Shown here piece after piece: positions 18,187 through 29,908 of a DNA stretch of 64,000 nt (positions within the stretch are counted from its first letter, which is position 1; the number at the start of each line of letters is the position of its first letter). The notes under the pieces are model-generated. The model made no database searches, was not told the DNA's origin, and saw nothing but the letters and a program-made list of their open reading frames with translations. Position numbers and translations under genes: made by a program. Source of the DNA: Ciona intestinalis (taxonomy: Eukaryota; Chordata; Ascidiacea; Phlebobranchia; Cionidae); the NCBI RefSeq assembly GCF_000224145.3, contig NC_020176.2, positions 1,550,693-1,614,692 on the forward strand, in the 5' to 3' direction.

Positions 18187-21100
18187 TTAACTTTGCCAAT
18201 TGTATTTTTCATTTTCGACTTCAATTTGTCTTATAGTAACAGGAGTTGTACTAGTTAACCTGGCCACAAAGTTTTCAGCAATACCACACTTTTGCATGTC
18301 AGAAGATGGGGGTTCTTTGTTATTGCCCATAGTTGCATCACTTGGTGCGTTAAATGGTGCAGTGTACATGTGTGTACCGAACGCACAAGTGAAGTTACCA
18401 TCATCTTGTGTTTTGTTCAGTAAGGTAATAATACCACTTAGTTGGTGTGGCATTAGTGGACCAGATATATCAAGACTAAATCTTTCTTTAGGAACACCAC
18501 TCTTTTTTGCTGACTGTCTGTCAAATTCACTTCCATCATTTTCACACATCTGTTGAATAAAACACAGATGAAATATTTTGTTTTTTTCCTCTTCCTGTAC
18601 TTACTTATATGACTTGTTGCAAACATAAGACTATGGAAGGTTTTGGAGTAATAGGTCAACTCTGGCCTACACCCCAGCTGACAGGAAATTCAGGAATCAT
18701 GTCATGCCCTGCTACATAACCTCACCCATATAAAATATACTGGCCGTTCATACCATCTTTATGAAGAAAAAATAAAACTATGGTCCATGACAACTTTTAC
18801 TCTGCAGATGCTGTAAAACAATTTTGAAGTAACTTACTGCTTTATAAACCTATTTGTATAGCAGTAAGTTACTCTGGCAGTTTGACTGTCTAAGAAAATT
18901 TAGGCAGTTAGCCACGTAGCCAAAAAGTACCCCCTTATTAATTAACTGCCTCTATATTAAATAATGACAATTTTTACTCAAATTGATTAAACGAACTGAC
19001 CTTGGCAATTCCTGCCCTCAGATCCAACTTTTTCAAGGACGAACCAATAAAAGGGACTGGGGACAAAATAGTTGGTGGTACGCCAGCTTGTGGCCCAGAG
19101 TTTGCTGTGCTGCTTTTGCAGTTGAGTAAATAGTTGAAGAGAATCTGAAAAACATTTAAAAACAAAATTGTAAATCATCATTTCACAGCGGAAAAATCAG
19201 AATTTTGCTGTAATATTAAGAAAAGACAGGATATTGCGACAACACACAGTCTGTAAAACACACTTAAAAAATAGATTTATAATTAATTGATAAAAAGAAA
19301 CATTTACTTCACAATAGCTTTGTGAAGATAAAATCATTTAAAGTAGAGTAACACCCTAACACCTGTGTTTGTGTCATTCCCTTCACAAGAACAGCAGTCC
19401 GTGGTTGTCCATCGCTACGAACTGCTAAATTTATTTCTTTATTTTTCCTGAATTGAAGTCCGTTACTGATGTCTTTCCATTGCTGCTCTTCTTGCTAATG
19501 TAAAATTGAGTGTAATTCTTATTTCTATGAATACATAGATATTCTATGTGGGTGAGGTCCTGCAGTGGCACGCAATGGGACGTTAGATTTAGACCAGAGT
19601 TTGTCCATTACTAAATATTATATTGAATTTGCGTTCGCAACTGTTTTCCTCCGCTACACTTTTATGTCAGATTGAAGAAGATATTAGGCCAGGTACAAAA
19701 TCGGAACGATAAGACATTTTTACCCCAAGTTTTAACTACTACACACATAAATTTTATTTATCGCTTCCGATACAGTAGATCAGGTTAATTAATAACAACA
19801 AAGAGAAGGGAATTAGCAACAAACGACAGTCAAGCTGCAGGTAAAAACTACTTTAAAGTGTCAGATAACAGTGTGGATGCTAAACCACATTACAGTATTA
19901 ATTATTGAGTTGTATTTAATTAAGACAAATAAAGATATTAATATTAAAACATTTATATTTGAAATATTTTCCAAGCCAACCTACCTCATCTGCCTCCACA
20001 TCTGCACAGCAATGTGATTTATCTGTGATGTCATAATGACAATAGTTACAATGTTATTCAAAAAACGTAATGATACTACCCAGAGGCCACTAATGGGTTG
20101 TCCAAACTTTTAGTTATAAAGAACTAACAAACCCACAAAATTACATTCATGGTCACTTGTAAGCTGCCACAAGTTGTTTGAAACAGAACATATATTTTAT
20201 AACTACTATCGTTTTCTAGCCACGCAAGGATAAATCAAGTTTTAGTCCTGTATACATGTTTAAAAATACAAATTGATTAAATATATTGAGTAATATTACA
20301 AGTAGTTAAGTCGGTGTACAAACTTTGTTAACTAAAATTACTTTTTTCAGCAACTGGTCTGTTTTCCTTTGATCCTTCATTCAAATCTTTTACATCGGAA
20401 TTTACAGAATCTACAAAATATTGTTTACATTACTGAGTTAGAATGTGTTTTTAAAAATAATGTATTTTGTAAAGTATTAAATTGGTTTTAAAGATGTGTT
20501 AAACGAGGTTCTTTGGTGTTTTTTAAATATCCTTCTGCAAGTACAAAAAATATAAACAAAGCTAGTTTCATATTTTAAAATGTACATATTTAACAAATTA
20601 TTTTACAAGACAAAACATAGTAATTTAAATACCAGTTTGTCATTATACTGACATATGTTACTTCAAAATAAGTAATACGAACAATTATGACATCACTAAC
20701 CAGATTGTTGCGTATTTAATTGTTGTAACGGCATCGTGAATTCAATACCTTCCGATTTCAGTGATTTACGAAACCCCATAGATGTTGGGGTGATAAGGCA
20801 GTTGACCTGTTTAATAAACACAAGTATTATGTTACTTCTGCTACCAGGCATAATGTAAATATTCTTTTAGCGGCTCATCTGGTATAAAAACCGAGTGTAT
20901 TTCCGATTTTTTTGCCGTGTCAGGACTTTTTTCAAGAATGGTTTTCCAAGATTGTATAAACTGAGCAGTGGACAATTCAGGTCACACGTTATGAGTATAA
21001 TATATATATCCTTAACTGCTTATCCAGACTGTGTCTTTTAGTCATAACAAATATTAAAGACTGTTGTTTTTTCATCAACTTCGTTTACTACATATGTTTT

Positions 21101-24100
21101 TTTATTATTGTATGTCTAGATCAGGGGTTCCCAACCTTTTTTCTCTTATTACCCATTTCTGTCCAGATCAAAGTCACATTACCCAAAATCTAATTTTAAA
21201 AAACTGTCATCCTAAGTCTGAACAGGATTTATGGGTTTTCTTGTCACACTTCATTCTTCCTACAACAAGTTAAACTGAAAGATCTATTCGACAAAATATA
21301 GCTCGCTCGTCTCAACACTAACTCTCTTCAAACTTGCAAGCGTGGGCTTGCGCAATATCCTACGATCTTTGTTTCCATCACAATGACGATTGTGAAGTAA
21401 TGTAACATCAAGGGTTGGGATTAAGCAATACATAGGTCACGATAATGGATTGCATTACAATGCCGCTTGTGACGTAATGTATTGCCGCAAGTTTGTATTT
21501 CTTACCTTACGATAATGGATGACATCACAATACAGCTTGTGATGTAACAGTTACGTTGGTGGGCGTATGTTTAACTATCAGTAACGTAAATCTAGCCAGA
21601 AGTTCGTTACATCTATAATTCTACATATTCTGGTTCAGCATCCATCTGCTATCCTGAAATTACCCACATGTGGGTAATTACCCATAGGTTGGGAACCACT
21701 GGTCTAGATATTCCATTTTCTCCATAATCCAAGTTTCGATAGCCCTAGCACAAGCATGTAGATAAGTAGACAAGTTATTAAAAGTATTTTATGCTGTTTG
21801 AATAATTAGTATTTTTTTTGTTTCCATTTTAACTTTAATATTACTTTCCCTGATAAAATATTCCCGGATGTCAGACGAAATGTAACAAATACACCATGTT
21901 ATTTATACCAGATGAGCAACCAATAGATGATTTAATATTATAACTTTTGAACAATATCATTTATAGACTTGCATTGTAATTAGGAATAGATAATTAAACA
22001 CTATTATCAACTCACCTCACAGCAAGGTGAAACAACCGCTGATCTAAACAGGGCTGTATATTGTTGAGCACAAATGTAGAAATATGGACAAAGGTTTTCA
22101 CGGAGCAGTTGGTACGAAGAACGAAACGCAGCAGCCCTGGAAAGAAAGATTTGTCATCATAGTTTGTGCACATACTTTAGTGCAGTGATTCTTAAACTGG
22201 AGGGGGGGGGAAAAATAATAAAATAAAGTGTAACATGTGATGTATCAACTATGCTTTATTGCTTTTTAAATCTGAACAATATATTTATATACCAGCCAGT
22301 AAACCAAGGCAAAGTGCATGTATGGGTTTTCGTTTGGCACTAGTAAAGGTACGTTACAGATTAGGCTGGTGGTTAGTTAGCCGTTATAAGGGGGGTTGGG
22401 AGTTAGCAGATAACCAAGAAAAGGATACTTTCACCTTTCGTTTATTTTTATGTCTGGCAATTTAGATAGTTCCCCCTGAGCATACGATAAAATAGGTTCT
22501 CTACATTTATTTACAAAATTCAAAACTTTTTATGGTTACACCTTTCATGCATGCCAATTTATCTGCTTTATTTATTAGAAGTCTGTACATAAACCTAAAA
22601 ATTCCTATATAAAGCAACACTGCTTACAAATGCTCTGCATCTGTATGGTAATTTCCCAGCAACACACTATTACCTTTTTTGCATGGTAAAAAGTTGTGCG
22701 AATAGCGATTTTTTGTTTTGCATGATCATTGGTTTATGCGCGTATCAACATTGAGTTAGCTTATTTTAGCGCAATATTGTTAAATCTAGTTTATAAAATA
22801 GGTTTTGATGCTTCTTGGGGCTATTACTAGCTAAAAACTGTAAAACTAATACCCGAATAAGATTAGGCTCTTAAAAGTGAAACTGTACTTCCACCATACT
22901 TTTCTTTACTCGCATAATGTGAGTAACAACCAACCTCCAACTGCAGATGACACGCTTATGGCGTTATGCGTGTTAACTTTGTTTTTGCGAGTAAATATGC
23001 GAGTACTTACGCGCATAAAAGTGACCATGCAAAAAGGGTATAACTTACACAATATATACAAAATATCTTCACAATGCATACACGATTGTTGAGCATTTGC
23101 AAACACATGTTTACACAACAATCACCAACAAAGTTACATTCGTGGTAACTCGTAAGCTGGTACGAGGTGTATGAACACCCGTGTTATAACGACCGTCGTT
23201 TTCTTGGCACGCGAAGATAAAGCAAGTTACATTCATTCAACAACATTAGGTTTTAGATATGTAAAATTGATTATATATGTGTCTTACCAGCTATCATACA
23301 TGCATGTCTTTGCATGTTCGGTTGAAAGAGGTTCCGTTGTTATTCCAGGAACCAACCGACAATCAGAACCAAACCTTGGGAATAATTTAAACCACGGCAC
23401 AGACGGGTGTTGGTGGTAAACTAAACACTTACATAACTCAATACGTAAGTCAGACTGTGTTTGTGTTGTGGTCTAAAAACAAAAACAAATTAGTGTTAAG
23501 TGTTTCAAATTAGCTAGATTTCATATTCCTAATATAATAACTGGGTGAATTTATTTTGTCTTTTGGTCACTGTAATTCGGGTAGAAGCTAAATATCATAT
23601 ACATATATATATATATATATATAACTGAAAAGGCAAGCTGACGTTAAAAAAGGTAAAACAGAAAACATTACAATTAATAAATATTGCGAACGGAGTTGCA
23701 CTGGTTCGCATGAATGAGCTTTCTGGGTGTTGAAGTAATTGGCCAAATATGACCTAAATCCCAGGCCCTTGAATAGATGAGAAAATAGAACCAACCTCAA
23801 GTTTTTGACAACGCACAGATCTTGTTATAGATTTTGCTTCCTCGTTTCCACGTACGCGTGCACACCACGCAAATGATGATGGAGATAAAAACCTGGAAGG
23901 TTTCATATTTCATTATTATCAAATCATTTTGAACACTATGTACACTAACACTATATTTACCTTGGGTGAATCCTAAGGAAGGGACTTGAGGTTTAAGCTA
24001 GAGTTTGCTCATTACCCTAACACCCACGGTGCGATTGGTCCCATGTCTGTTTAGTGTTTTGCCCAAATATACACATGTTTGAGCCACATAACACTTTCTA

Positions 24101-25031
24101 CATACCAATTTTTCAAATACAAGACTAGCTAAATTAGAACCTACCCAGGTAAGATTAAACTACTAACCTTGCTTTAGTCTTTATACTCCAATCAGCAGGT
24201 AGTGCGTCATGTTTTGTTTTTTTCTCCACTGGTGCCAATTTTGGAAAACAATCAGGCTGCATAAGCAAACAGTAAGATATAATAAACAAGATAAGATTAC
24301 CTTGGTAAGAATTTTAATATAGCACAAAATTCCCCCTAAAGAAAGGCAATATAGATTGAACTGAATTTAAAAAAAACAAATTACTGTTAAAGTTTGTAAT
24401 AAAAATTTAATTTATTCCTTCGAATACAGTAGCGAAAATCAAATCATATAAAAAAACAGCGCAACAAACGACACACTTTATAACACGCTAGGGTTAAAAA
24501 TATTTATAAATAAAAGTGTTGCTGCTAAACCCAAATGTTACTCAACTGTAAACATGGCCTGTATCGAGTCTTCATTAAGAAATACAAACCCAAGATCATT
24601 ATTATCGAGAACTTCCGCGTTTCTATGTTTATCTTCCTGCTCTATAGGACTAAGGAACAAAAGTAAAAAACGCTAGGTTTTCTTTTTTCGGTAAACCATT
24701 TTACCCCCTTAATAATGCTATTTATAAAGTGTGCTTTTTCACTAGATTCATTTTCTTAATAAATTTAAAAACATATAAAATTTTATTTAATGAAACAAAA
24801 ACCCTGGTTTGTCCTGGCATACAATTGCCATGTGGCAATTTTATATTTTTAAAATTTATAAAAATATTCATAAATCATGATATTAATCCTCACGAACCTC
24901 TTGACTTCTTTCTCCCACAATGGAACTTCCGGTGTTGTGTCAACCTCAGTCACTGATAAAATCCTCTTCTTACCTCCGAACGATTCCTCGGAACTACTCC
25001 TCTTCTTTGCAAACGGGTTTGCCAATCTTTT
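18187..25031 (-). CDS. DONSON: DONSON, replisome/CMG-loading factor (5' exon not resolved)
   Basis: Twelve exons stay in phase for 513 codons: 24898-25031, 24586-24649, 24168-24256, 23796-23892, 23288-23472, 22016-22136, 20701-20806, 20342-20410, 19985-20022, 19363-19494, 19001-19144, 18187-18549. Family landmarks are NPFAKKR near the start, LPADWSIKT, HPSVPWFKLFPRFG, NLCPYFYICAQQYTALFR, KSEGIEFTMPL, RTAVLVKGM, SGPQAGVPPTILSPV, FSLDISGPLMPHQL and the terminal YNWQS (human YNWRS). DONSON helps deliver CDC45-MCM-GINS helicase and stabilises stalled forks in the nucleus. Human DONSON has 566 residues, so roughly 50 N-terminal residues are missing, probably encoded between 25032 and 25600. The 24649-24586 exon uses a GTATTT donor. 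A downstream GTAACA donor would put the next exon out of frame. Confidence 0.92.
19545..19625 (+). repeat. Dispersed repeat, short copy
   Basis: Contains tatgtgggtgaggtcctgca and 'agatttagaccagagtttgt', the same family as 11805-11990. Located in a DONSON intron. Confidence 0.55.
20150..20240 (+). mobile_element. SINE 3'-part fragment
   Basis: Shows 'acattcatggtcacttgtaa' and 'cgttttctagccacgcaagg', the tail-proximal part of the tRNA-derived SINE. Diverged; located in a DONSON intron. Confidence 0.5.
21122..21701. mobile_element. 580-bp non-autonomous hAT element (MITE)
   Basis: Terminal inverted repeats CAGGGGTTCCCAACC (left) and GGTTGGGAACCACTG (right) match at 14 of 15 positions. An exact 8-bp target duplication, gtctagat, flanks the element at 21114-21121 and 21702-21709. 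These are diagnostic of the hAT superfamily. No transposase frame exists inside. The intact duplication suggests a fairly recent insertion. It sits in the DONSON intron between exons 22016-22136 and 20701-20806. Confidence 0.93.
23125..23265 (+). mobile_element. SINE copy overlapping the DONSON intron
   Basis: Sense-oriented tail half, running 'aacacccgtgttataacgac' to 'gataaagcaagttacattca'. It lies just downstream of DONSON exon 23288-23472 in the direction of transcription. Confidence 0.65.
23596..23622. repeat. (AT)n microsatellite
   Basis: A run of alternating AT. A similar tract lies at 9437-9459. Confidence 0.9.
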
Positions 25032-25595
25032 CTAAAAAAAAAAACATCTTTAATTTTGCACTAATGAAGAATCCTCCGGTTTGATACATATTAGACTGGT
25101 GAGAGGTTGATACAACTTGATAGTTTAGGGTTATTAGTTAGAGGTGGTCACTGGTTATATTGGTAGTTTTGGTAGTTACATTCTGTTATAGTAGTTAATG
25201 GTCAGATAACGTGGGAGCAAGCTTATTCACCAGCATTATTATTTTTTGTGCATTCGTATGAATAAAGAGTTAAAAAAAAGCCTAATGTCTCCGTCTGCAC
25301 AGTATGACAGGTGCATAGAGGATTTTTTTACAAGTTATGCACATAGGCGTAAAGTTTTACTAAACGTTAGGGTTGCAAAAACCAGAAAAAAAGGAAGTCT
25401 TCGCGCCGGTAGGCGCAAAAAAAAAACGGTTTGCAACCCTTTGTTTTCGGTTTGCAACCCTTTAAATATGTGCTTTGTAAAAGCTCATACAAACGTAAAC
25501 GTAATCAGAATTACGTAGGGATGAGACAAATTAAAATTACGCGTGTTCGGCGAGTCCGTGTAATGAGAAACGGTCGAATCCGATTGCCTGGCGAG

Positions 25596-25603
25596 TGACG
25601 TCA
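25596..25603. promoter_or_regulatory. CRE-like TGACGTCA, candidate DONSON promoter
   Basis: A perfect palindromic CREB/ATF site, with a GCATGCGCC NRF1-like motif about 15 bp away. It lies about 570 bp upstream of the first DONSON exon that could be placed, so the transcription start is probably nearby. Confidence 0.4.
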
Positions 25604-25844
25604 CAGTAGCTATGTAGCATGCGCCTTTCGTCAAGCCCGCACGAGTGTGTGGTTATCTTACAAACGAAGACCCGTCCGTCGGAAATAGTAGGTTTCCAGA
25701 ACAAAATATCGCGGAAATAAACTGCCTAAAACGTTTCCAACACTGCTTTATATTTATATGCAATGTTTTCCTCAGGCAGCAGCATATTTATTACGAAATA
25801 GTAGGGATTCACACGTGGATTCATTGCATCATAATAGCGGTTGT

Positions 25845-25894
25845 NNNNNNNNNNNNNNNNNNNNNNNNNNNNNNNNNNNNNNNNNNNNNNNNNN
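25845..25894. other. Assembly gap (50 N)
   Basis: A run of exactly 50 N, a common placeholder for a gap of unknown size. The remainder of 25604-26186 shows no gene. Confidence 0.95.
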
Positions 25895-26186
25895 ACCTCG
25901 TATTTTAGCTATATAAATATTTCTACTAAACACAGTAATTAGTTTATTCGCATAACAAAACTTTTGATAAACTCGTAACGACAAAGACGAAAAACCCGCC
26001 AAATTTCCACCGGGGGAAATTCCCTATTACGTCAAAATTGAGTTGTAGTTTTTTACCACAGGGGTTCAGATTCCTGGTTTCTATTTGCGATAACATTAAA
26101 AACACAAAAGTAACACTTCATAAACTTTACAGCACAAAACTATATAACGATGAAAATTGCACAGATGTAATATTTAATACAGCAGC

Positions 26187-29084
26187 CTATTTATTACGTT
26201 TTTTGCACAACTTCTTGATAACATTTTCCACGACATTTGAATACAGAATGGGATTTAATGCACTGTTTATAGGTAGTAAAACAGCAGCACTAATTACGTA
26301 AACGATGTTGTTCATTTCGACGCCACCTAAGCTAATGTAAGCCATTGTACAAATAGGAATCCAGCTACAAAAGTCAGTCACTATTAATCTAGTGATCTTT
26401 TTCTGCATCTTTTTGTTTTGTCCACTACCGCTACGTTTGCTTTGCATGGATATGCTTCTTCTGTATATTGCTATATAACTGAACACCATGTACAGAAACA
26501 AGGCGAAGTTCAGAGTTATAAGAAACGTTGAATATTCCCATGTATCTTCTCCAACCTTTACAAACAGCTTAGGCATACAAACGCTCGTTTCGCCATAATA
26601 ATTAAACTCGCCTTTAATATCAAGCTCTTGAAATGTAGCAGCAACCAGGCGTTTCGTATCTGGCCAATTTATAGGGTAGTTATATTGTGACTTGAGTTGC
26701 GATATTGTCTTCGCTATTTCATTCATCTCGGCTTTGCCCACTTTCTGTTTGGCGAAGAAATAGTTCGGGAACCAAACCCCTGTTACAAAATACACAGAAT
26801 TTAATTCTAATAGTGGAAACATCCCCAGTATTACAGCGATGCACCAAAACACCAATACCGGCATAATATACCACGCCCTGGAAACCGCCCGTGTAAGAAA
26901 AGGGTTGAACGTTGAAATTAACCGGAAAGTGGTCATGGCTGTTAATATAAAGGCTGATGCTTGCGTTGATATAACAACTAGTGCGCCAAGTATTGAACAA
27001 AGTTGACTACTCCTCCATTCCTGGTCATGGTAGCAATATCTGCTCGAAAACTGAAGACCTTTAATCGACACGGCCAAAAGGTAAACGCTCATTAAAAAAT
27101 CCGATAATGAAAGATTCGCCACAAACCAAAGACAAGCGTGCTTAACCGGCAAGTTCACTGGTTTAACCATTTGTTTAATAGTCACCAAAAACACAGCCAA
27201 GTTACCAAATAGGGCAAGCAAACCCATGATCCAAAACAACGCTCGAAGAAATGGATTTCCTATCATTTCTAAGGGTGATGAAAATATGCTGGTTCTGTTG
27301 CTGTTAGCTGGACATTCATCGCTACCATCTGTACAATCGTGTATGCCGTTTTCGACCTGATCCAAAGATACAGATAGTGGTTCCTTATTCAAGCAGTAAA
27401 ATCGAGTAGCACCGCAGAGGGATTCTAGTTCGTCTATGCCGTTGTCACAGTGTACAACCCCGTCGCATTTTTGACTCGGTGAAATATGCTTGAAGCTGTT
27501 GCTATCATTAGAGCAGTAGAACCTATTACTGCAATTTATTTCATCATATCCACTACTGCAACCCCATTCTTTGTTTAGGCACATAGGAGAAACATGAGGA
27601 TATCCTATGGAGGTATTGTGGCCGCAAAGTTGTCGGCAATATAAGTCGCGCCCAGCAGGGCAGTCCACTATTCCATCACACCTAGTACCAGCGTGTAACA
27701 TGTGGATATGATTTCTACACAATATCTTATCAAGGCTGGACTCTTCAGCTTGTGTACTTGTACAATATTTGAGATAATTATCCCCACAGTTTATTGACTG
27801 GTTACAAAGCACTGATTCGGCTTTCATACAAGTTCCATTACAGAAAAGCGTCCCTTGGTTACATACTCCTTTAGAATTACCTAAAACCTCATTACAAACT
27901 TTCTTATTCTCGCAAATACATTCGTCGGATAAATCGTAGCAATCCACAACTCCATCACAAACCTGCTTGGGCGATATGATAAGCTTTCCATCCAGGCATT
28001 GAAAGCATTTAAGTTTTCCGTCCACAAAGCAATTATCTGCACGGCCAGCGCAATAGGAATTGTTATTGTACAAGTTAATCTGAGGTAGAACGCAATATGC
28101 TTTGTTGTGGTGTGTGATAGTTCCTTCATCTTCTGGTACGCATTTAAACCCAGGAACGTCATGCAACTCGTCGCTTCCATCTGTACACTGAACATACTTT
28201 GAACAAAGATTCGTTGTATGAATTAACTCTCCATTTCTGCATTGTATTAACTTATTACTGCTATATTTTTGTTGGCACCACCATTCAGTTCTTTGTGTGG
28301 CATTAGCAACATCATAGAACGCTACAGGTCTGCATCCATATTTGGTGTTTGGAAAAGAAGCGTTAATTTGCAACATCTGTTCATATTCTTCTTTATCCCT
28401 GCACCGCCATGAGTAATAGTTTGTTTCACAAGCTTGATCTGAATTATCAATACAGTTTTGATTGCCATTAAGAACATAACGTCGGTTTATACATGCACCA
28501 TCCGAAGGGCAATTGTTACGATTCAGTATACAGCCACAACGTACATAGTTACGCGGGCAAGGTTTTGTACATCTCCTTTCGTCGCTCCAATCCCCACAAT
28601 TATTCCAACCATCGCATTTTTGCACATCATGAAAACAGTGTGGTTTGTAATGACTTCTAGGTGCACATCCGCCATCTTTTCTATTGCAATCACACTCATG
28701 ATGGCTTTCTGATGGGCAAGAATAATTACAACCTTTTTCATCGCTCCAGTCAATACAATGCTTTCTTCCGTCACATCTCTGAACATCGTTATAACATGCA
28801 CTCACTGACTTGTGCGCTGCGTTTTCGGACCCCGGGCACCCAGTAGCAATGCAGTCGCATTTATAGTAGCCACGAGGGCAGACACAATTTCGTTCATCAG
28901 TCCAGTCTCCGCAGTCATTCCAACCATCGCACATGTACTTGCAATCCAATGCAAAGCTTCCATTACAACCGATTAAGCTTCTGTCGCACGGGCATTCACA
29001 TTTCACACCTTGTAGTGCGGCCGCTTGCGAGTATACAACAACCAACACGAAGTGTAAGTAAAGTACAAGCTTGACTACCGACAT
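26187..29084 (-). CDS. LDLa-rich rhodopsin-family GPCR (relaxin-receptor-like 7TM)
   Basis: A single exon encodes 965 residues. A signal peptide (about 1-20) is followed by a cysteine-rich ectodomain to about residue 600. It holds about 11 LDLa-like modules, the clearest being CDGWNDCGDWTDERNC (52-67), CDGRKHCIDWSDEKGC, CDGWNNCGDWSDERRC, CDGVVDCYDLSDEC and CTDGSDEC (584-591). TM1 begins near 612 (LFWIMGLLALFGNLAVFLV). TM2 is NLSLSDFLMSVYLLAVSI, as in RXFP1/2 and LGRs, and TM7 ends in NPILYSN. Unlike RXFP1/2 and snail GRL101, no leucine-rich repeats separate LDLa modules from the membrane domain. The DRY position reads TTFRLIS, so the usual Asp-Arg switch is altered, and ECL2 is very long (about 80 residues). 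The ligand is unknown; LDLa modules bind Ca2+ and often proteins or lipoproteins. Confidence 0.9.
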   Translation of the reverse strand: MSVVKLVLYLHFVLVVVYSQAAALQGVKCECPCDRSLIGCNGSFALDCKYMCDGWNDCGDWTDERNCVCPRGYYKCDCIATGCPGSENAAHKSVSACYNDVQRCDGRKHCIDWSDEKGCNYSCPSESHHECDCNRKDGGCAPRSHYKPHCFHDVQKCDGWNNCGDWSDERRCTKPCPRNYVRCGCILNRNNCPSDGACINRRYVLNGNQNCIDNSDQACETNYYSWRCRDKEEYEQMLQINASFPNTKYGCRPVAFYDVANATQRTEWWCQQKYSSNKLIQCRNGELIHTTNLCSKYVQCTDGSDELHDVPGFKCVPEDEGTITHHNKAYCVLPQINLYNNNSYCAGRADNCFVDGKLKCFQCLDGKLIISPKQVCDGVVDCYDLSDECICENKKVCNEVLGNSKGVCNQGTLFCNGTCMKAESVLCNQSINCGDNYLKYCTSTQAEESSLDKILCRNHIHMLHAGTRCDGIVDCPAGRDLYCRQLCGHNTSIGYPHVSPMCLNKEWGCSSGYDEINCSNRFYCSNDSNSFKHISPSQKCDGVVHCDNGIDELESLCGATRFYCLNKEPLSVSLDQVENGIHDCTDGSDECPANSNRTSIFSSPLEMIGNPFLRALFWIMGLLALFGNLAVFLVTIKQMVKPVNLPVKHACLWFVANLSLSDFLMSVYLLAVSIKGLQFSSRYCYHDQEWRSSQLCSILGALVVISTQASAFILTAMTTFRLISTFNPFLTRAVSRAWYIMPVLVFWCIAVILGMFPLLELNSVYFVTGVWFPNYFFAKQKVGKAEMNEIAKTISQLKSQYNYPINWPDTKRLVAATFQELDIKGEFNYYGETSVCMPKLFVKVGEDTWEYSTFLITLNFALFLYMVFSYIAIYRRSISMQSKRSGSGQNKKMQKKITRLIVTDFCSWIPICTMAYISLGGVEMNNIVYVISAAVLLPINSALNPILYSNVVENVIKKLCKKRNK

Positions 29085-29908
29085 ATTTCGTTCACTTGAT
29101 ACAGCACATTGGTAACAAATGAAACTAACAAGATCTGCAATGAAAATATATTGAACTGATTTTATAATTTACAAATTAATCTATAACTTAACCATACATT
29201 GACGTTTTTTAACAGTTGTTTAACTAAAGGACGAATTTAGGAAACAACTACTAACCAACCCCTTAAAAACTTGCACTAAGGCACTTGTGCACCATATCGC
29301 ATTAACAGTAACTGAATAGCCTACACGACACATAAGCGTTGGTATAAATAGACTGGTTATCCCTCGCTGTTTTAGCGTTTGTGGTGATTTACTAATCAGC
29401 ATAATCAACTTTTCATTGAACTGTCTCAAAGAATTGAAATGTTCTTCGAAATAAATGTATAATGTCCGTCTAATAACACTGAAAAAGCGAACGGAAATTT
29501 AATCACAACAAATGTTATCAGTGGTTAACAGCCTTCGTTTGGTTTTCTTCAAAGTCATGTAAACAAATAAAAGGACCAAATTAAAAGATAAAGTAATATC
29601 TAAAGCGACCTTGTTAACAGACACGTGCATAAATGATGTAGTATTAAATTCGAACGGGATAATTTGGTAATGGGTGATTTTGTAAATTGATCTTCAGTAT
29701 CTCAAGTAACAAACGAAGATCAAACTTTAGTTTGGGCCGTTTTGGCAACTATTCCCTATTTAGTGAGAGACACCTTATACCCTGAGGCCCAGGCATCGAA
29801 GAACGATTTTAGCGAAACGTAAAAACGGCGAAAAAATGCCGATTTTAAATCTTTTCTGACATTTCAGTGCATTTGTAGTTATTGTAGTTCAATCTACATT
29901 GAGTTAAA
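29085..29908. promoter_or_regulatory. Divergent intergenic spacer, probable bidirectional promoter
   Basis: The LDLa GPCR (-) and the uPAR/sushi/vWA gene (+) have start codons 825 bp apart, so both promoters must lie here or the 5' UTRs are spliced. No other gene or clear repeat is visible. Confidence 0.5.

Noticed and set aside
18200-18556. Plus-strand 118-residue frame
   Set aside because: It is the antisense of the last DONSON exon.
25246-25518. Plus-strand 90-residue frame with a basic stretch (RKKGSLRAGRRKKK)
   Set aside because: The basic run comes from A-rich sequence, and the region is the presumed DONSON promoter and 5' region on the other strand.
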